This document shows positions 1 to 10,138 of a stretch of 64,000 nt of DNA, piece after piece (the first letter of the stretch is position 1; each line of letters opens with the position of its first letter). The position numbers and the translations under genes are program-made. The DNA is taken from the NCBI RefSeq assembly GCF_900156545.1, contig NZ_FTNW01000001.1, positions 124,001-188,000 of the forward strand, in the 5' to 3' direction. The notes under the pieces were generated by a model, which was given only the letters and a program-made list of their open reading frames with translations, had not been told where the DNA came from and searched no databases. The DNA is from Aquipseudomonas alcaligenes (GTDB lineage: Bacteria > Pseudomonadota > Gammaproteobacteria > Pseudomonadales > Pseudomonadaceae).

Positions 1-392
1 ATGGCCGTGTCCTGGTGGAGCGTGTGGAGGGCTTCTGCCAGCCCAGTGACTGGCTGCGCGCCTATGGCGAGATAAACGATTTCGAAGAGCAGCTGAGTCG
101 CGCCGGCGTGGTGCTGGTGAAGTTCTGGCTGGCCATCGACCAGGACGAGCAGTTCAAGCGCTTCAAGGAGCGCGAGCAGATCGCCTTCAAGCGCTTCAAG
201 ATCACCGAAGAGGACTGGCGCAATCGCGACAAGTGGGACGCCTATTGTGATGCCGTAGGCGACATGGTCGACCGCACCAGTACCTCGATCGCGCCCTGGA
301 CCCTGGTGGAGGCCAACGACAAGCGCTTCGCTCGGGTCAAGGTGCTGCGCACCATCAATGAAGCGCTGGAAAAGGCCTTTGCCAACGACTGA
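1..392 (+). CDS. pap: Polyphosphate:AMP phosphotransferase, C-terminal part (cut by window edge)
   Basis: The reading frame is open from base 3, with no start in the window, and ends at 392, so only about the last 129 residues are visible. They carry the PPK2-family tail: a GRVLVERVEGFC stretch, FWLAIDQDEQFKRFKER, an EEDWRNRDKWDAY block and a closing region that begins TSTSIAPWTLVEAND. In class II PPK2/Pap enzymes these residues close the nucleotide- and polyphosphate-binding lid, and the enzyme phosphorylates AMP to ADP with polyphosphate. The internal ATG at 15 is not the true start because homology continues upstream of it. The family assignment is strong. Whether it is the two-domain Pap or a single-domain PPK2 cannot be decided here. 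Confidence 0.85.
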   Translation, partial: GRVLVERVEGFCQPSDWLRAYGEINDFEEQLSRAGVVLVKFWLAIDQDEQFKRFKEREQIAFKRFKITEEDWRNRDKWDAYCDAVGDMVDRTSTSIAPWTLVEANDKRFARVKVLRTINEALEKAFAND

Positions 393-602
393 CTAGAAGG
401 CGCGGCTTTCGATGATGTCGTTGGCCTGCTGCATGCGGCGGATGTAGAAGGCGATCTCGCGCTCCGCATCGACGCGGGTGAAGAAGGGGCCTTCCAGGGT
501 GCCTTCGCGAGTGGCGAAAAAATACTGACCATTGACCGCACTGACTCGCTCGCTGCGGTAGTGGGTGCCGGGGGCGGGGTCGATATTGCGTTGACCGAAC
601 AT
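393..602 (-). CDS. Small DUF6316-like protein
   Basis: This is a 69-residue protein with no membrane segment. It contains a core resembling the pseudomonad DUF6316 family: NGQYFFATREG, GPF and a C-terminal RRMQQAND stretch. The start at 602 is chosen because an AGGAGG sequence lies just upstream on the minus strand; the longer frame to 629 lacks such a site. It is convergent with the Pap gene and the stop codons abut. The function is unknown. The family name is recalled from sequence pattern and has not been checked by search. Confidence 0.7.
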   Translation of the reverse strand: MFGQRNIDPAPGTHYRSERVSAVNGQYFFATREGTLEGPFFTRVDAEREIAFYIRRMQQANDIIESRAF

Positions 603-809
603 GGCTAAGCCTCCTGCGACAGGGTGCACTGCTTTCAGTCTAGTGCCTGGTCATTGGCGAGTAGGCTGGCGCGACAAGTGGTCATTTTTTAGTCATCTCG
701 AGCGGGCGGCACAGTTTGTTCCTGTCTGAGTGGTCAGCTGTGGCTGTCGGGTCAATCGGGCGCGGCCTACAATCCCCGGCCTTTCCGCTGTTTCGCCGTC
801 GAGGCTGTC

Positions 810-1775
810 ATGCACGTTTCCTCCGGCCGCTGGCTTTTCGGCCTGCTGCTCGCCCTTACCACTGCCGTGCTCTGGGGCATCCTGCCGATCAAGCTCAAGG
901 AAGTGCTGCAGGTGATGGACCCGGTCACCGTCACCTGGTACCGCCTGCTGGTGTCCGGTGTGCTGCTGTTCATCTGGTTGTCGACCCAGCGTCGCCTGCC
1001 GCGTTTTGCCCCGCTCGGTCGCCGTGGCCAGGGTCTTCTGGTGCTGGCCATTCTCGGCCTGACCGCCAACTACGTGCTCTACCTGATCGGCCTCAACATG
1101 CTCAGCCCCGGCACTACCCAGCTGGTGATCCAGATGGCGCCGATCCTGTTTCTGGTGGCCAGCCTGTTCGTGTTCCGCGAGTCCTTCAGCCTTGGCCAGG
1201 GTGTCGGCATGGCCATCCTGTTGCTCGGTTTCGGCCTGTTCTTCAACCAGCGCCTGGCAGAGTTGCTGACCTCGCTGACCACTTACACCACCGGGGTGCT
1301 GGTGATACTGCTGGCGGCTTTCGTCTGGGTGTTCTACGGACTTGCGCAGAAGCAGCTGCTGACCCAGTGGAGCTCACCACAGATCATGATGGTGATTTAC
1401 CTGGCCTGCGCCTTGCTGCTCACGCCCTGGGCCCATCCGCTGCAGGTACTGCAGCTCAGCACACTGCAGTGCTGGCTGCTGCTGGCCTGCTGCCTGAATA
1501 CGCTGGTGGCCTACGGCGCTTTCGCCGAGGCGCTGGCGCACTGGGAGGCCTCGCGGGTCAGCGCGACCCTGTCGATCACCCCGCTGGTGACTTTTGTCGC
1601 GGTGGCCCTGGCTGCCGTCTGGTGGCCCGACCATGTGCAGCCGGAGCAGATCAACCTGCTCGGCTACGCCGGTGCACTGCTGGTGGTGCTGGGCTCGGCG
1701 CTCACGGCGCTGGGCCCTTCGTTGCTGGCCGGTTGGCGCGCACGTCGTGCCCGCCTGGTGACGTTCAGACCCTGA
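810..1775 (+). CDS. EamA-family (DMT) inner-membrane transporter
   Basis: The gene encodes 321 residues with about ten hydrophobic segments arranged as two EamA repeats of five helices. Typical features are the ALTTAVLWGILPIKLKEV opening with an early basic pair, the NYVLYLIGLNMLSPGTTQLV segment of repeat 1 and an AEALAHWEASRVSATLSI segment in repeat 2. Members export amino acids or other small metabolites; the substrate cannot be read from sequence. It is a single gene that runs convergently into the quinone reductase with an 11-base overlap. A basic C-terminal tail follows the last helix. Confidence 0.85.
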   Translation: MHVSSGRWLFGLLLALTTAVLWGILPIKLKEVLQVMDPVTVTWYRLLVSGVLLFIWLSTQRRLPRFAPLGRRGQGLLVLAILGLTANYVLYLIGLNMLSPGTTQLVIQMAPILFLVASLFVFRESFSLGQGVGMAILLLGFGLFFNQRLAELLTSLTTYTTGVLVILLAAFVWVFYGLAQKQLLTQWSSPQIMMVIYLACALLLTPWAHPLQVLQLSTLQCWLLLACCLNTLVAYGAFAEALAHWEASRVSATLSITPLVTFVAVALAAVWWPDHVQPEQINLLGYAGALLVVLGSALTALGPSLLAGWRARRARLVTFRP

Positions 1776-2377
1776 CGCCCAGCCCCTCGGCCTTGCGCAG
1801 CCAGCCCTGGCGCTGTTCCTCGGAGGAGGGGCGCACCGGGGCGAATTCGGTCAGGCGGCGGGTCTTGATGCCGCAGAAGCCGAGGATGGTGCGCACCATT
1901 TGCCGGTGCGCCGGCGCGCCGTAGATCCAGCGGAAGTACCAGGGCGGGGTGTCCAGGGTGACCAGCAGATCGGCCGTGCGCCCGCTCAGCAGCTTGTCCC
2001 ACAGCTGCGAGCGGTTGCGGTACTTGAAGGCAAAGCCGGGCAGGAAGGTGCGGTCGAAGAATCCCTTGAGCAGCGCCGGCACGCCACCCCACCAGACCGG
2101 GTAGACGAACACCAGGTGCTCGGCCCAGTGGATCTGCCGCTGCGCTTCCAGCAGGTCCGGCTCCAGCGTCTGCTGCTGGCCGAAACCTTCGCGCAGGATC
2201 GGGTCGAACTGCAGTTCGCCCAGGCGCAGCTGGCGCACCACGTGGCCCTGACCACGGGCGCCGCTGCAGTAAGCCTCGGCGAGTGCGTGGCAGAGGCTGT
2301 CACGCTTGGGCGTGCCGAGAATCAGCAGGATGCGCTTGCCGTCGCCTTCCAGCGGGGTGGCGCCGCTTTTCGTTTCT

Positions 2378-2385
<8 letters not shown>
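1765..2385 (-). CDS. NAD(P)H-dependent flavodoxin-like oxidoreductase (quinone reductase family)
   Basis: The 206-residue product has a flavodoxin-like fold: [21 protein letters not shown] at the FMN phosphate loop, then [20 protein letters not shown], the conserved PxWWxxxPAxLKGxxDR block of NQO/KefF-type reductases. It probably reduces quinones or electrophiles by two-electron transfer from NAD(P)H. It starts inside the end of fumC with an 8-base overlap, so the two are probably translated from one mRNA. An N-terminal extension of about 17 residues precedes the first strand. The substrate is unknown. Confidence 0.82.
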
Positions 2386-3772
<1,387 letters not shown>

Positions 3773-3850
3773 GGGGCGGCTCCTTATTACTGGTCGGCAG
3801 TTTAGGCCGCCGTACGTTGCCGCGGTTCCACAGCTTTTCTATGGCAGCGA

Positions 3851-4861
3851 TTACCAGCGCGCGTGGGTCGCGCCCATCCAGCCATAGGCGCTGCTCACCG
3901 GCACCTTCTCACCCTGCGGGCCGCGCAGCACGCCGTCGAAGCGGCCGAACCACTGGCGGGTGTCGGCATACAGCGGCCCCAGGCGCGGGCAGGCCTGGTG
4001 CTGCTGGCGCGGGGTAAAACGCAGTTCGACCCGGCCGCTGGCGCTGTGCAGGTTCCAGGGTTCCAGCGGGCCCTTCGGCGGCCGCTCGATCTCGACCCGC
4101 TCTTCCAGATGCACCAGCTCCCCGCCGAACCACAGGGCGTTTTCCGACAGCCCGCTGTAGTCGCACCAGCCGGTGCCGAAGTTACCGGCAATGCCGCCGG
4201 GTGCGGCGAAGGCGGCGCGGGTCCAGTGGCTTTTCAGTGGCCAGACGCCGCGGGCAAAGTCCAGCGAGGCGAAGCTTTGCCCTGGCGTGCACAGGTACTG
4301 TCGCCCCCCCAGCTGCAGGTTGCCGGTAACCGGCAGGCCGAGCTGGCGGCTGGTGGCGTGGAAGGTGCGGCGGCCCATCGGGCAGATCAGGTTGACCGAC
4401 TCCAGGTGCGCCGGGCGCTGGATATCCAGTGCCACCTGCAGCGGCTGGCCGCCGATGTCCGGGGCCATGGCCGTCAGGCGGATCATGCTGCCGCGATCAT
4501 CGGCGCGCAGCTGCAGGCGGCTGTGGCGGAAAGCGTGGCTTTCCAGCGGCGTGTCCGGCAGGTCGCAGCCCTGACCAAAGGGGCTCAGCTGGGTGCGCGC
4601 GGCCGCTTTGCCGCTGTGCAGGTCGAGGAAATAGGCCGCGCCGTAGCCCAGGTAGTCGAGGTCGGCGAAGGTCAGGGCCAGCATCCAGTCCGGCGTGGTG
4701 ATACACCAGTGGTTCCAGCGCTTGCGTCGGCCCAGGTTGCGCGGTAGCGCGCAGTTCACCAGCGGGCGAGTGGACCAGCCGATGGCATTCGCCTGCAGGC
4801 GGCCTTGGGCATCGCACAGGGGCTGCGAGTGCGGCGTGAGCGGGTTGGTGAAGCTGTTCAT
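3851..4861 (-). CDS. DUF2804-family protein
   Basis: The 336-residue protein fits the DUF2804 family: GWSTRPLVNCALPRN near the N-terminus, KRWNHWCITTPDWMLALT, and a C-terminal GKVPVSSAYGWM-type ending (GEKVPVSSAYGWMGA). It is rich in aromatic residues and predicted beta strands and has no signal peptide. Start 4861 is preferred because a GGA lies 9 bases upstream; an in-frame ATG at 4870 is the alternative. The much longer frame reaching 5623 is antisense to the next two genes and is not coding. DUF2804 proteins resemble lipocalin-like hydroxyneurosporene-synthase folds, but no function is established. Confidence 0.78.
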   Translation of the reverse strand: MNSFTNPLTPHSQPLCDAQGRLQANAIGWSTRPLVNCALPRNLGRRKRWNHWCITTPDWMLALTFADLDYLGYGAAYFLDLHSGKAAARTQLSPFGQGCDLPDTPLESHAFRHSRLQLRADDRGSMIRLTAMAPDIGGQPLQVALDIQRPAHLESVNLICPMGRRTFHATSRQLGLPVTGNLQLGGRQYLCTPGQSFASLDFARGVWPLKSHWTRAAFAAPGGIAGNFGTGWCDYSGLSENALWFGGELVHLEERVEIERPPKGPLEPWNLHSASGRVELRFTPRQQHQACPRLGPLYADTRQWFGRFDGVLRGPQGEKVPVSSAYGWMGATHARW

Positions 4862-5032
4862 CAGACACATCCATGTGTGGGGCAGGGGGGAGCCGGCCCC
4901 GAAAGATGAGTGATCATGCCTATTACCTGGGTTGCGGGGCAAGTGATGGCCATTTGCGCCGCCCCTGGCGCTTGAGCACGGCAGACGCTGCGCGCAGAAT
5001 GGCGCCCCGCGTTTTACCCGAGGATCTACCCC

Positions 5033-5530
5033 ATGAGCCGCTTGCGCGCCGTTTGTTCTCTCCTGCTGCTGTTCGCCAGCGGGCCTCTGCTGGCCGCATC
5101 TGCCAGCCATGTTGCCGAGGCCAAGCGCTTCGTCGAGCTGACACGCGTCGACAAGCTGGCCGTGCCGGCCTACATGCAAGTCCGTCAGATGTTCGCCCAG
5201 CGCTTCGCCCAGGCCGGCGGTAGCGAGGCGCAGAAGGCCGTGCTGGAGCGCTACCAGGCCCAGGCCGATACCGCGCTGGACAAGGTAGTGGGCGAGGGCA
5301 AGCTGGATGAGGCGCTGGTGGCGCTGTACACCGATGCCTTCAGCGAAGCCGAACTCAAGGAGTTGCTGGCCTTCTACCAGACCCCGGTCGGGCGCAAGGT
5401 GCTCGAGCAGATGCCGCAGCTGATGGCGCATTCCGCCCAGCTGACCCAGGCCCGCTTGCAGCAGGCCGTGCCGGAAGTCGACCGCCTGCTGGGGGCGATG
5501 ACCAGCGAACTGAAACCCGCCAAGCCGTAA
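5033..5530 (+). CDS. Exported DUF2059-family protein
   Basis: A 165-residue product with a Sec signal peptide (basic MSRLRAV, hydrophobic LLLLFASGPLLAA, cleavage near the following Ala-Ser) and a helical mature part. It contains the DUF2059 pattern YTDAFSEAELKELLAFYQTPVGRKVLEQMP, usual for small periplasmic proteins of unknown role. It lies 13 bases upstream of the BolA-like gene on the same strand, so the two probably share an mRNA. GAGGATC lies just before the ATG as a plausible ribosome binding site. Confidence 0.85.
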   Translation: MSRLRAVCSLLLLFASGPLLAASASHVAEAKRFVELTRVDKLAVPAYMQVRQMFAQRFAQAGGSEAQKAVLERYQAQADTALDKVVGEGKLDEALVALYTDAFSEAELKELLAFYQTPVGRKVLEQMPQLMAHSAQLTQARLQQAVPEVDRLLGAMTSELKPAKP

Positions 5531-5543
5531 CGAGGAACAGGAC

Positions 5544-5849
5544 ATGAGCATGCGCGACCAGATCATCGCCGCCCTGCAGTCGCTGCACAGCGAGCACCTC
5601 GATGTGCAGGACGAGAGCCACATGCACAGCCGTGGCCAGGAAACCCACTACAAGGCGGTGATCGTCAGCCCGGCCTTTGTCGGCCTGAATGCGGTCAAGC
5701 GCCACCAGAAGGTCTACGCCACCCTGGGCGAGCTGATGCAGCAATTTCACGCACTGGCGCTGCACACCTACACCCCCGAGGAATGGGCCGCGCAGGGCGT
5801 CGCACCGGATTCGCCAACCTGTCGTGGTGGCAGCAAGCACGACCACTAA
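5544..5849 (+). CDS. BolA-family protein
   Basis: The 101-residue protein matches the BolA/IbaG fold. It has a helix with HSEHLDVQDESHMHSRGQETHYKAVIVS, the conserved His-containing segment LNAVKRHQKVYATLGELM, and a terminal HALALHTYTPEEW. BolA proteins bind [2Fe-2S] clusters with monothiol glutaredoxins and affect stress morphology and iron homeostasis. A strong GAGGAACAG site precedes the ATG. The C-terminus is extended by a short Gly/Lys/His tail. A rho-independent terminator follows. In pseudomonads a BolA gene near trhO is common, from memory. Confidence 0.88.
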   Translation: MSMRDQIIAALQSLHSEHLDVQDESHMHSRGQETHYKAVIVSPAFVGLNAVKRHQKVYATLGELMQQFHALALHTYTPEEWAAQGVAPDSPTCRGGSKHDH

Positions 5850-5898
5850 TCCCGCAGCGCGTGCCCCAGGCCTCGCCGCTGCGTTAGAATCGTGCTCC

Positions 5899-5925
5899 GC
5901 GCCGGCTCAAGCCGGCGCTTTTATT
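5899..5925 (+). terminator. Rho-independent terminator after the BolA-like gene
   Basis: A perfect 8-bp stem GCGCCGGC/GCCGGCGC with a 4-base TCAA loop is followed by TTTTATTT. It sits between the BolA-like gene and trhO and most likely ends the DUF2059-bolA transcript. Confidence 0.85.
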
Positions 5926-5973
5926 TAGAGCCCCGGTCCGCCCTTTGCGAGGGTGACCACTGGAGAACACTGC

Positions 5974-6909
5974 ATGACTGCGAAGATTGTTGTCGCGGCG
6001 CTGTACAAGTTCGTGTCCCTGCCGGATTACGAAGCGCTGCGCGAGCCCCTGCTCAACACCATGCTGGAATTTGGCGTGAAGGGCACCCTGCTGCTCGCCG
6101 AGGAAGGCATCAACGGCACCGTTTCCGCCACGCGCGAGGGCATCGACGGCCTGCTGGCCTGGCTCAAGCGTGACGCGCGCCTGGCGGATGTCGATCACAA
6201 GGAATCCTACTGCGACGAGCAGCCCTTCTACCGCACCAAGGTCAAGCTGAAGAAGGAAATCGTCACCCTCGGCGTACCGGGCGTGGACCCCAATCAGCGC
6301 GTCGGCACCTACGTCGAGCCCAAGGACTGGAACGCCCTGATCGCGGACCCCGAGGTGCTGCTGATCGATACCCGCAACGACTACGAGGTCGCCATCGGCA
6401 CCTTCGAGGGCGCCGTCGATCCCAAGACCAAGTCGTTCCGCGAGTTTCCCGAGTACATCAAGGCCCACTACGACCCGAGCAAGCACAAGAAGGTCGCCAT
6501 GTTCTGCACCGGCGGCATCCGGTGTGAGAAGGCCTCCAGCTACATGCTCGGCGAGGGCTTCGAGGAGGTCTTCCACCTCAAGGGTGGCATCCTCAAGTAC
6601 CTGGAGGAGGTGCCGCAGGATGAAAGCAAGTGGCAGGGCGACTGCTTCGTCTTCGACAACCGCGTGACCGTGCGCCACGATCTCAGCGAGGGCGACTACG
6701 ACCAGTGCCACGCCTGCCGCAACCCGATCTCCGCCGAGGATCGGCAGAGCGCGCACTACTCGCCAGGCATCAGCTGCCCGTATTGCTGGGACTCGCTGCC
6801 GGAGAAGACCCGCCAGGCCGCCCGCGAGCGCCAGAAGCAGATCGAGATCGCCCAGCAGCGCAACTTGCCGCACCCCATCGGCTTCAATTACAAGGCCCTG
6901 CAGGAGTAA
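5974..6909 (+). CDS. trhO: tRNA uridine(34) hydroxylase, rhodanese family
   Basis: The 311-residue protein is the YceA/TrhO type. An N-terminal ferredoxin-like domain ([16 protein letters not shown]) is followed by a rhodanese domain with the catalytic loop [15 protein letters not shown] and then a Cys-rich tail CHACRNPIS...[15 protein letters not shown] that may bind a metal. It introduces oxygen at C5 of wobble uridine during cmo5U/mo5U formation. Start 5974 is preferred over an in-frame GTG at 5953 because GGAG lies 8 bases upstream and the protein then begins [10 protein letters not shown] like its relatives. Confidence 0.92.
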   Translation: MTAKIVVAALYKFVSLPDYEALREPLLNTMLEFGVKGTLLLAEEGINGTVSATREGIDGLLAWLKRDARLADVDHKESYCDEQPFYRTKVKLKKEIVTLGVPGVDPNQRVGTYVEPKDWNALIADPEVLLIDTRNDYEVAIGTFEGAVDPKTKSFREFPEYIKAHYDPSKHKKVAMFCTGGIRCEKASSYMLGEGFEEVFHLKGGILKYLEEVPQDESKWQGDCFVFDNRVTVRHDLSEGDYDQCHACRNPISAEDRQSAHYSPGISCPYCWDSLPEKTRQAARERQKQIEIAQQRNLPHPIGFNYKALQE

Positions 6910-6915
6910 TGAGGC

Positions 6916-6994
6916 GTAGGGTGGAAAACGACCGCAGGTCTTTTCCACCGGCCGTCACCCTTGGTGGATTAGGCGGCGCCGTTATCCACCCTGC
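6916..6994. repeat. GTAGGGTGGA...TCCACCCT intergenic repeat
   Basis: The trhO-dsbA-like gap holds a GTAGGGTGGAAAACG unit, its partner TTTTCCACC, and a second TGGTGGAT...ATCCACCC pair. The same GTAGGGTGG...TCCACC pattern recurs at 37729-37758. These are dispersed short inverted repeats, not coding. Confidence 0.65.
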
Positions 6995-7025
6995 AACCAC
7001 CCCGCGGAATTTCGAGGAGCCCAGC

Positions 7026-7661
7026 TTGCGCCCAGCCCGCCTGCTCTACGTGATGGACCCCATGTGCTCCTGGTGCTGGGGGTTTGCCCCGGTGGTGCAG
7101 GCCCTGGCCGAGCAGGCGGCTGCCGCCGGCGTACCGCTGCAGCTGGTGGTGGGTGGCCTGCGCCGCGAGCGCGCGGCCATGGACCCTTCGGCGCGGGTGC
7201 GCATCCTCTCGCACTGGCAGGCGGTCAACGCCAGCACCGGCCAGTTGTTCAACTTCCAGGATGCCCTGCCGGAAGGCTTCGTCTATGACACCGAACCGGC
7301 CTGTCGGGCGCTGGTCACCGCGCGCCAGCTGGACGAGCAGAGCGTCTGGCCCTTGCTGCAGTTGATCCAGCAGGCCTTCTATGCCGAGGGGCGCGACGTG
7401 ACGCGTGCTCAGGTGCTGGTGGAGCTGGCCGAACGTGCCGGCATTCCGCGTATCGAGTTCGCCGCGGCTTTCGACAGCCAGGCGATGCAGGCCGCCACCG
7501 AGATCGACTTCAACTGGGTGCAGGACCTCGGCATCGCCGGCTTCCCCACCCTGTTGGCCGAGCGTAACGGCCAGTTGGCCCTGCTGACCAACGGCTACCA
7601 GCCGCTGCAGGCGCTGGCACCGCTGCTCGGCCGCTGGCTGGAGCAGGCCGCGCATGCCTGA
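7026..7661 (+). CDS. DsbA-family thiol:disulfide oxidoreductase-like protein
   Basis: The 211-residue product begins directly with a thioredoxin strand, LLYVMDPMCSWCWGF, giving the active-site motif CSWC. It then has the DsbA/FrnE helical insert and the cis-Pro segment GIAGFPTLL. There is no signal peptide, so it is probably cytoplasmic, like FrnE-type proteins, and may act on thiol oxidation or glutathione conjugates. The start is TTG at 7026, with a CGAGGAG site 8 bases upstream; the longer frame to 6630 overlaps trhO and is rejected. Its end overlaps the ABC exporter by 8 bases, which suggests translational coupling. Confidence 0.8.
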   Translation: MRPARLLYVMDPMCSWCWGFAPVVQALAEQAAAAGVPLQLVVGGLRRERAAMDPSARVRILSHWQAVNASTGQLFNFQDALPEGFVYDTEPACRALVTARQLDEQSVWPLLQLIQQAFYAEGRDVTRAQVLVELAERAGIPRIEFAAAFDSQAMQAATEIDFNWVQDLGIAGFPTLLAERNGQLALLTNGYQPLQALAPLLGRWLEQAAHA

Positions 7662-9432
7662 TCGGTTGACTTGGGCGGAAATCCGCCGCCTGGCGCTGCG
7701 CCATCGCAAGGGCCTGATCCTGGCCAACCTGATCGCCGTGCTCGCCACTTTGTGCAGCGTGCCGATTCCGCTGCTGTTGCCGCTGCTGGTGGACGAGGTG
7801 CTGCTCAAGCAGGGCGATGCGGCGCTGCGGGTGATGGACCGTTTCCTCCCCGCCGACTGGCAGAGTGCGGCCGGCTACATCGGCCTGATGCTGGTGCTGA
7901 CCCTGGTGCTGCGCCTGGGGGCACTGGTCAGCAACGTGCTGCAGGCGCGCCTGTTCGCCCGCTTGTCCAAGGATGTCATCTATCGCCTGCGCGTGCGCCT
8001 GATCGAGCGGCTCAAGCGCATCGCCCTGAGCGAGTACGAGAACCTCGGTGGCGGCACCGTCAGCGCCCACCTGGTCACCGATCTGGACACCCTCGACAAG
8101 TTCATCGGCGAGACCCTGAGCAAGGTGCTGGTGGCCCTGCTGACCCTGACCGGCACCGCCGCCGTGCTGATCTGGATGCACTGGCAGCTGGCGTTGCTGA
8201 TCCTGCTGTTCAACCCGCTGGTGATCTTTGCCACGGTGCAGCTGGGCAAGCAGGTCAAGCACCTGAAGAAGCTGGAGAACGACAGTACTTCGCGCTTCAC
8301 CCAGGCGTTGACCGAGACCCTGGAGGCGATCCAGGAAGTGCGCGCCGGCAACCGCCAGGGCTACTTCCTCGGCCGCCTCGGCCTGCGCGCCCGCGAGGTG
8401 CGCGACTACGCGGTGGCCTCGCAGTGGAAGAGCGACGCGGCGGGGCGCACCAGCGGCCTGCTGTTCCAGTTCGGCATCGACATCTTCCGCGCCGCGGCCA
8501 TGCTCACCGTGCTGTTCTCCGACCTGTCGATCGGCCAGATGCTCGCCGTGTTCAGCTACCTCTGGTACATGATCGGCCCTGTCGAGCAGCTGCTCGGCGT
8601 GCAGTACGCCTACTACGCCGCCGGCGGCGCGCTGGCGCGGATCAACGAGCTGCTGGCGCGTGCCGACGAGCCGCAGCACGAAGGCCGCAGTGACCCGTTC
8701 AAGGGCCGCGACACCGTCGGTATCGAGGTGCGCGGGTTGCGCTTCGCCTACCGTGACGAACCGGTGCTCCACGACCTCGACCTGTCCATCGCACCCGGCG
8801 AGAAGGTCGCCCTGGTCGGCGCCAGCGGCGGCGGCAAGAGCACCCTGGTGCAGCTGCTGCTGGGGCTCTACACGGCCCAGGCCGGAACCATCCGTTTCGG
8901 TGGGGCGAGCCTGGAGGAGATCGGTCTGGAGCGGGTGCGCGAGCATGTGGCGGTGGTGCTGCAGCACCCGGCGCTGTTCAACGACACGGTGCGCGCCAAC
9001 CTGTGCATGGGCCGTGAGCGCAGCGACGAGGCCTGCTGGCAGGCGCTGGAGATCGCCCAGTTGTCCGCCACCATCCGCGCCCTGCCGGATGGCCTGGACA
9101 GCGTGGTCGGGCGCTCCGGCGTGCGTCTGTCCGGTGGCCAGCGCCAGCGCCTGGCCATCGCCCGCATGGTGCTGGCCGAGCCCAAGGTGGTGATCCTCGA
9201 CGAGGCCACCTCGGCGCTCGACGCTGCCACCGAGTACGCCCTGCACGAGGCGCTCGGGCGCTTCCTCAGTGGCCGTACCACGCTGATCGTGGCCCATCGC
9301 CTGTCAGCGGTGAAGCAGGCCGACCGCGTGCTGGTATTCGACGGCGGCAGCATCGCCGAGGATGGGGATCACCAGCAACTGATCGCCGAGGGCGGCCTGT
9401 ACGCCAAGCTCTACGGGCATCTGCAACACTAG
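7654..9432 (+). CDS. ABC exporter half-transporter (membrane and ATPase domains fused)
   Basis: In this 592-residue protein a six-helix type-1 exporter membrane domain spans about residues 1-320 and an ATPase domain spans about 345-590. The ATPase has Walker A GASGGGKST, the signature LSGGQRQRL, Walker B VVILDEATSALD and the H-loop AHR. It is expected to work as a dimer that exports a lipid, drug or peptide; the substrate is unknown. The start overlaps the DsbA-like gene. A GC-rich hairpin follows the stop. Confidence 0.9.
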   Translation: MPDRLTWAEIRRLALRHRKGLILANLIAVLATLCSVPIPLLLPLLVDEVLLKQGDAALRVMDRFLPADWQSAAGYIGLMLVLTLVLRLGALVSNVLQARLFARLSKDVIYRLRVRLIERLKRIALSEYENLGGGTVSAHLVTDLDTLDKFIGETLSKVLVALLTLTGTAAVLIWMHWQLALLILLFNPLVIFATVQLGKQVKHLKKLENDSTSRFTQALTETLEAIQEVRAGNRQGYFLGRLGLRAREVRDYAVASQWKSDAAGRTSGLLFQFGIDIFRAAAMLTVLFSDLSIGQMLAVFSYLWYMIGPVEQLLGVQYAYYAAGGALARINELLARADEPQHEGRSDPFKGRDTVGIEVRGLRFAYRDEPVLHDLDLSIAPGEKVALVGASGGGKSTLVQLLLGLYTAQAGTIRFGGASLEEIGLERVREHVAVVLQHPALFNDTVRANLCMGRERSDEACWQALEIAQLSATIRALPDGLDSVVGRSGVRLSGGQRQRLAIARMVLAEPKVVILDEATSALDAATEYALHEALGRFLSGRTTLIVAHRLSAVKQADRVLVFDGGSIAEDGDHQQLIAEGGLYAKLYGHLQH

Positions 9433-9434
9433 CT

Positions 9435-9453
9435 GGGCCGCCCTGGGCGGCCC
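9435..9453. terminator. GC-rich hairpin between convergent genes
   Basis: GGGCCGCCC and GGGCGGCCC form a nearly continuous inverted repeat three bases after the ABC exporter stop and just beyond the end of the convergent gene. There is no T-tract, so it is only a possible weak bidirectional terminator or mRNA-end structure. Confidence 0.45.
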
Positions 9454-9456
9454 GCG

Positions 9457-10086
9457 TCACTTGCTCTGCTGCGCCGACCACTTCTCCAGCGCCTTGACCC
9501 GCGCCTGGCTGTCGGACATCGGTTTATCCAGGGCTTCCTCGTAGAACTCCAGCCAACTGCGCGAGCCTGCCGTCATGCCGGCCAGTTCGCGCATGCCCTC
9601 CTTGAGCGCCACCAGACTCTGCTGGTAGTTGCGTTCCTGGCCGATCAGCGTGCGGGCCAGCATGCGCACGTTTTCCTTGTTGCGCTCCTGCAGTTCGGCC
9701 ATCGCCGTACTGTCGCCAGCGCCCTCGGCGGCGGGCTGCTGGGCTGGCTTCTGGCTCTGCTGCGAGAGCAGGCCGATGAGCCGCTGCTGGTCCTTGATCT
9801 GCTGTTGCAGTGGCGCGATCTGCAGCTGCAGGGCGGCGACCTCTTTCTGCAGCGCTTCGACGCTGGCCTTGCTGGCCAGGGCCGCCAGGGTTTCCTCGTC
9901 TGGTTCGGAGGAGCCGCCCAGCACGAAGACCAGGATCCAGGCGATCAGGTTGAGCACCAAGGTGCCTGCCAGGCCATAGAGCAGCAAGCGATTGACCTTG
10001 GCGGCCTTGCCCAACTCCGGTGCTGGCGAGTCGCCCTCATCCCTGGGTGCGCTGTTGCCTTCTGCGGGTGCGTTGTCGTCACTCAT
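9457..10086 (-). CDS. Single-pass membrane protein with coiled coil, function unknown
   Basis: The 209-residue product has an acidic, Pro/Asp-rich cytoplasmic N-terminus (1-30), one hydrophobic segment at about 33-57 (LLLYGLAGTLVLNLIAW), then a long Glu/Gln-rich helical region with heptad pattern (ALQKEVAALQLQIAPLQQQ) and a C-terminal helical part. I do not recognise a named family. Start 10086 is chosen because AGGACAGG lies upstream; the upstream in-frame extension to 10194 is basic and unlike a real N-terminus. It reads in the same direction as the MocR gene, 52 bases downstream of it. Confidence 0.72.
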   Translation of the reverse strand: MSDDNAPAEGNSAPRDEGDSPAPELGKAAKVNRLLLYGLAGTLVLNLIAWILVFVLGGSSEPDEETLAALASKASVEALQKEVAALQLQIAPLQQQIKDQQRLIGLLSQQSQKPAQQPAAEGAGDSTAMAELQERNKENVRMLARTLIGQERNYQQSLVALKEGMRELAGMTAGSRSWLEFYEEALDKPMSDSQARVKALEKWSAQQSK

Positions 10087-10138
10087 GCTGCCTGTCCTTG
10101 TTGTATGGGGCGCGGCACTGCTATGTGCAGCATAGCGT

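Noticed and set aside
3851..5623. 590-residue version of the DUF2804 protein
   Set aside because: The extra 250 residues are antisense to the DUF2059 and BolA-like genes; the family N-terminus starts at 4861.
7510..9297. 595-residue open frame on the minus strand
   Set aside because: Antisense to the ABC exporter, whose Walker and signature motifs are intact.
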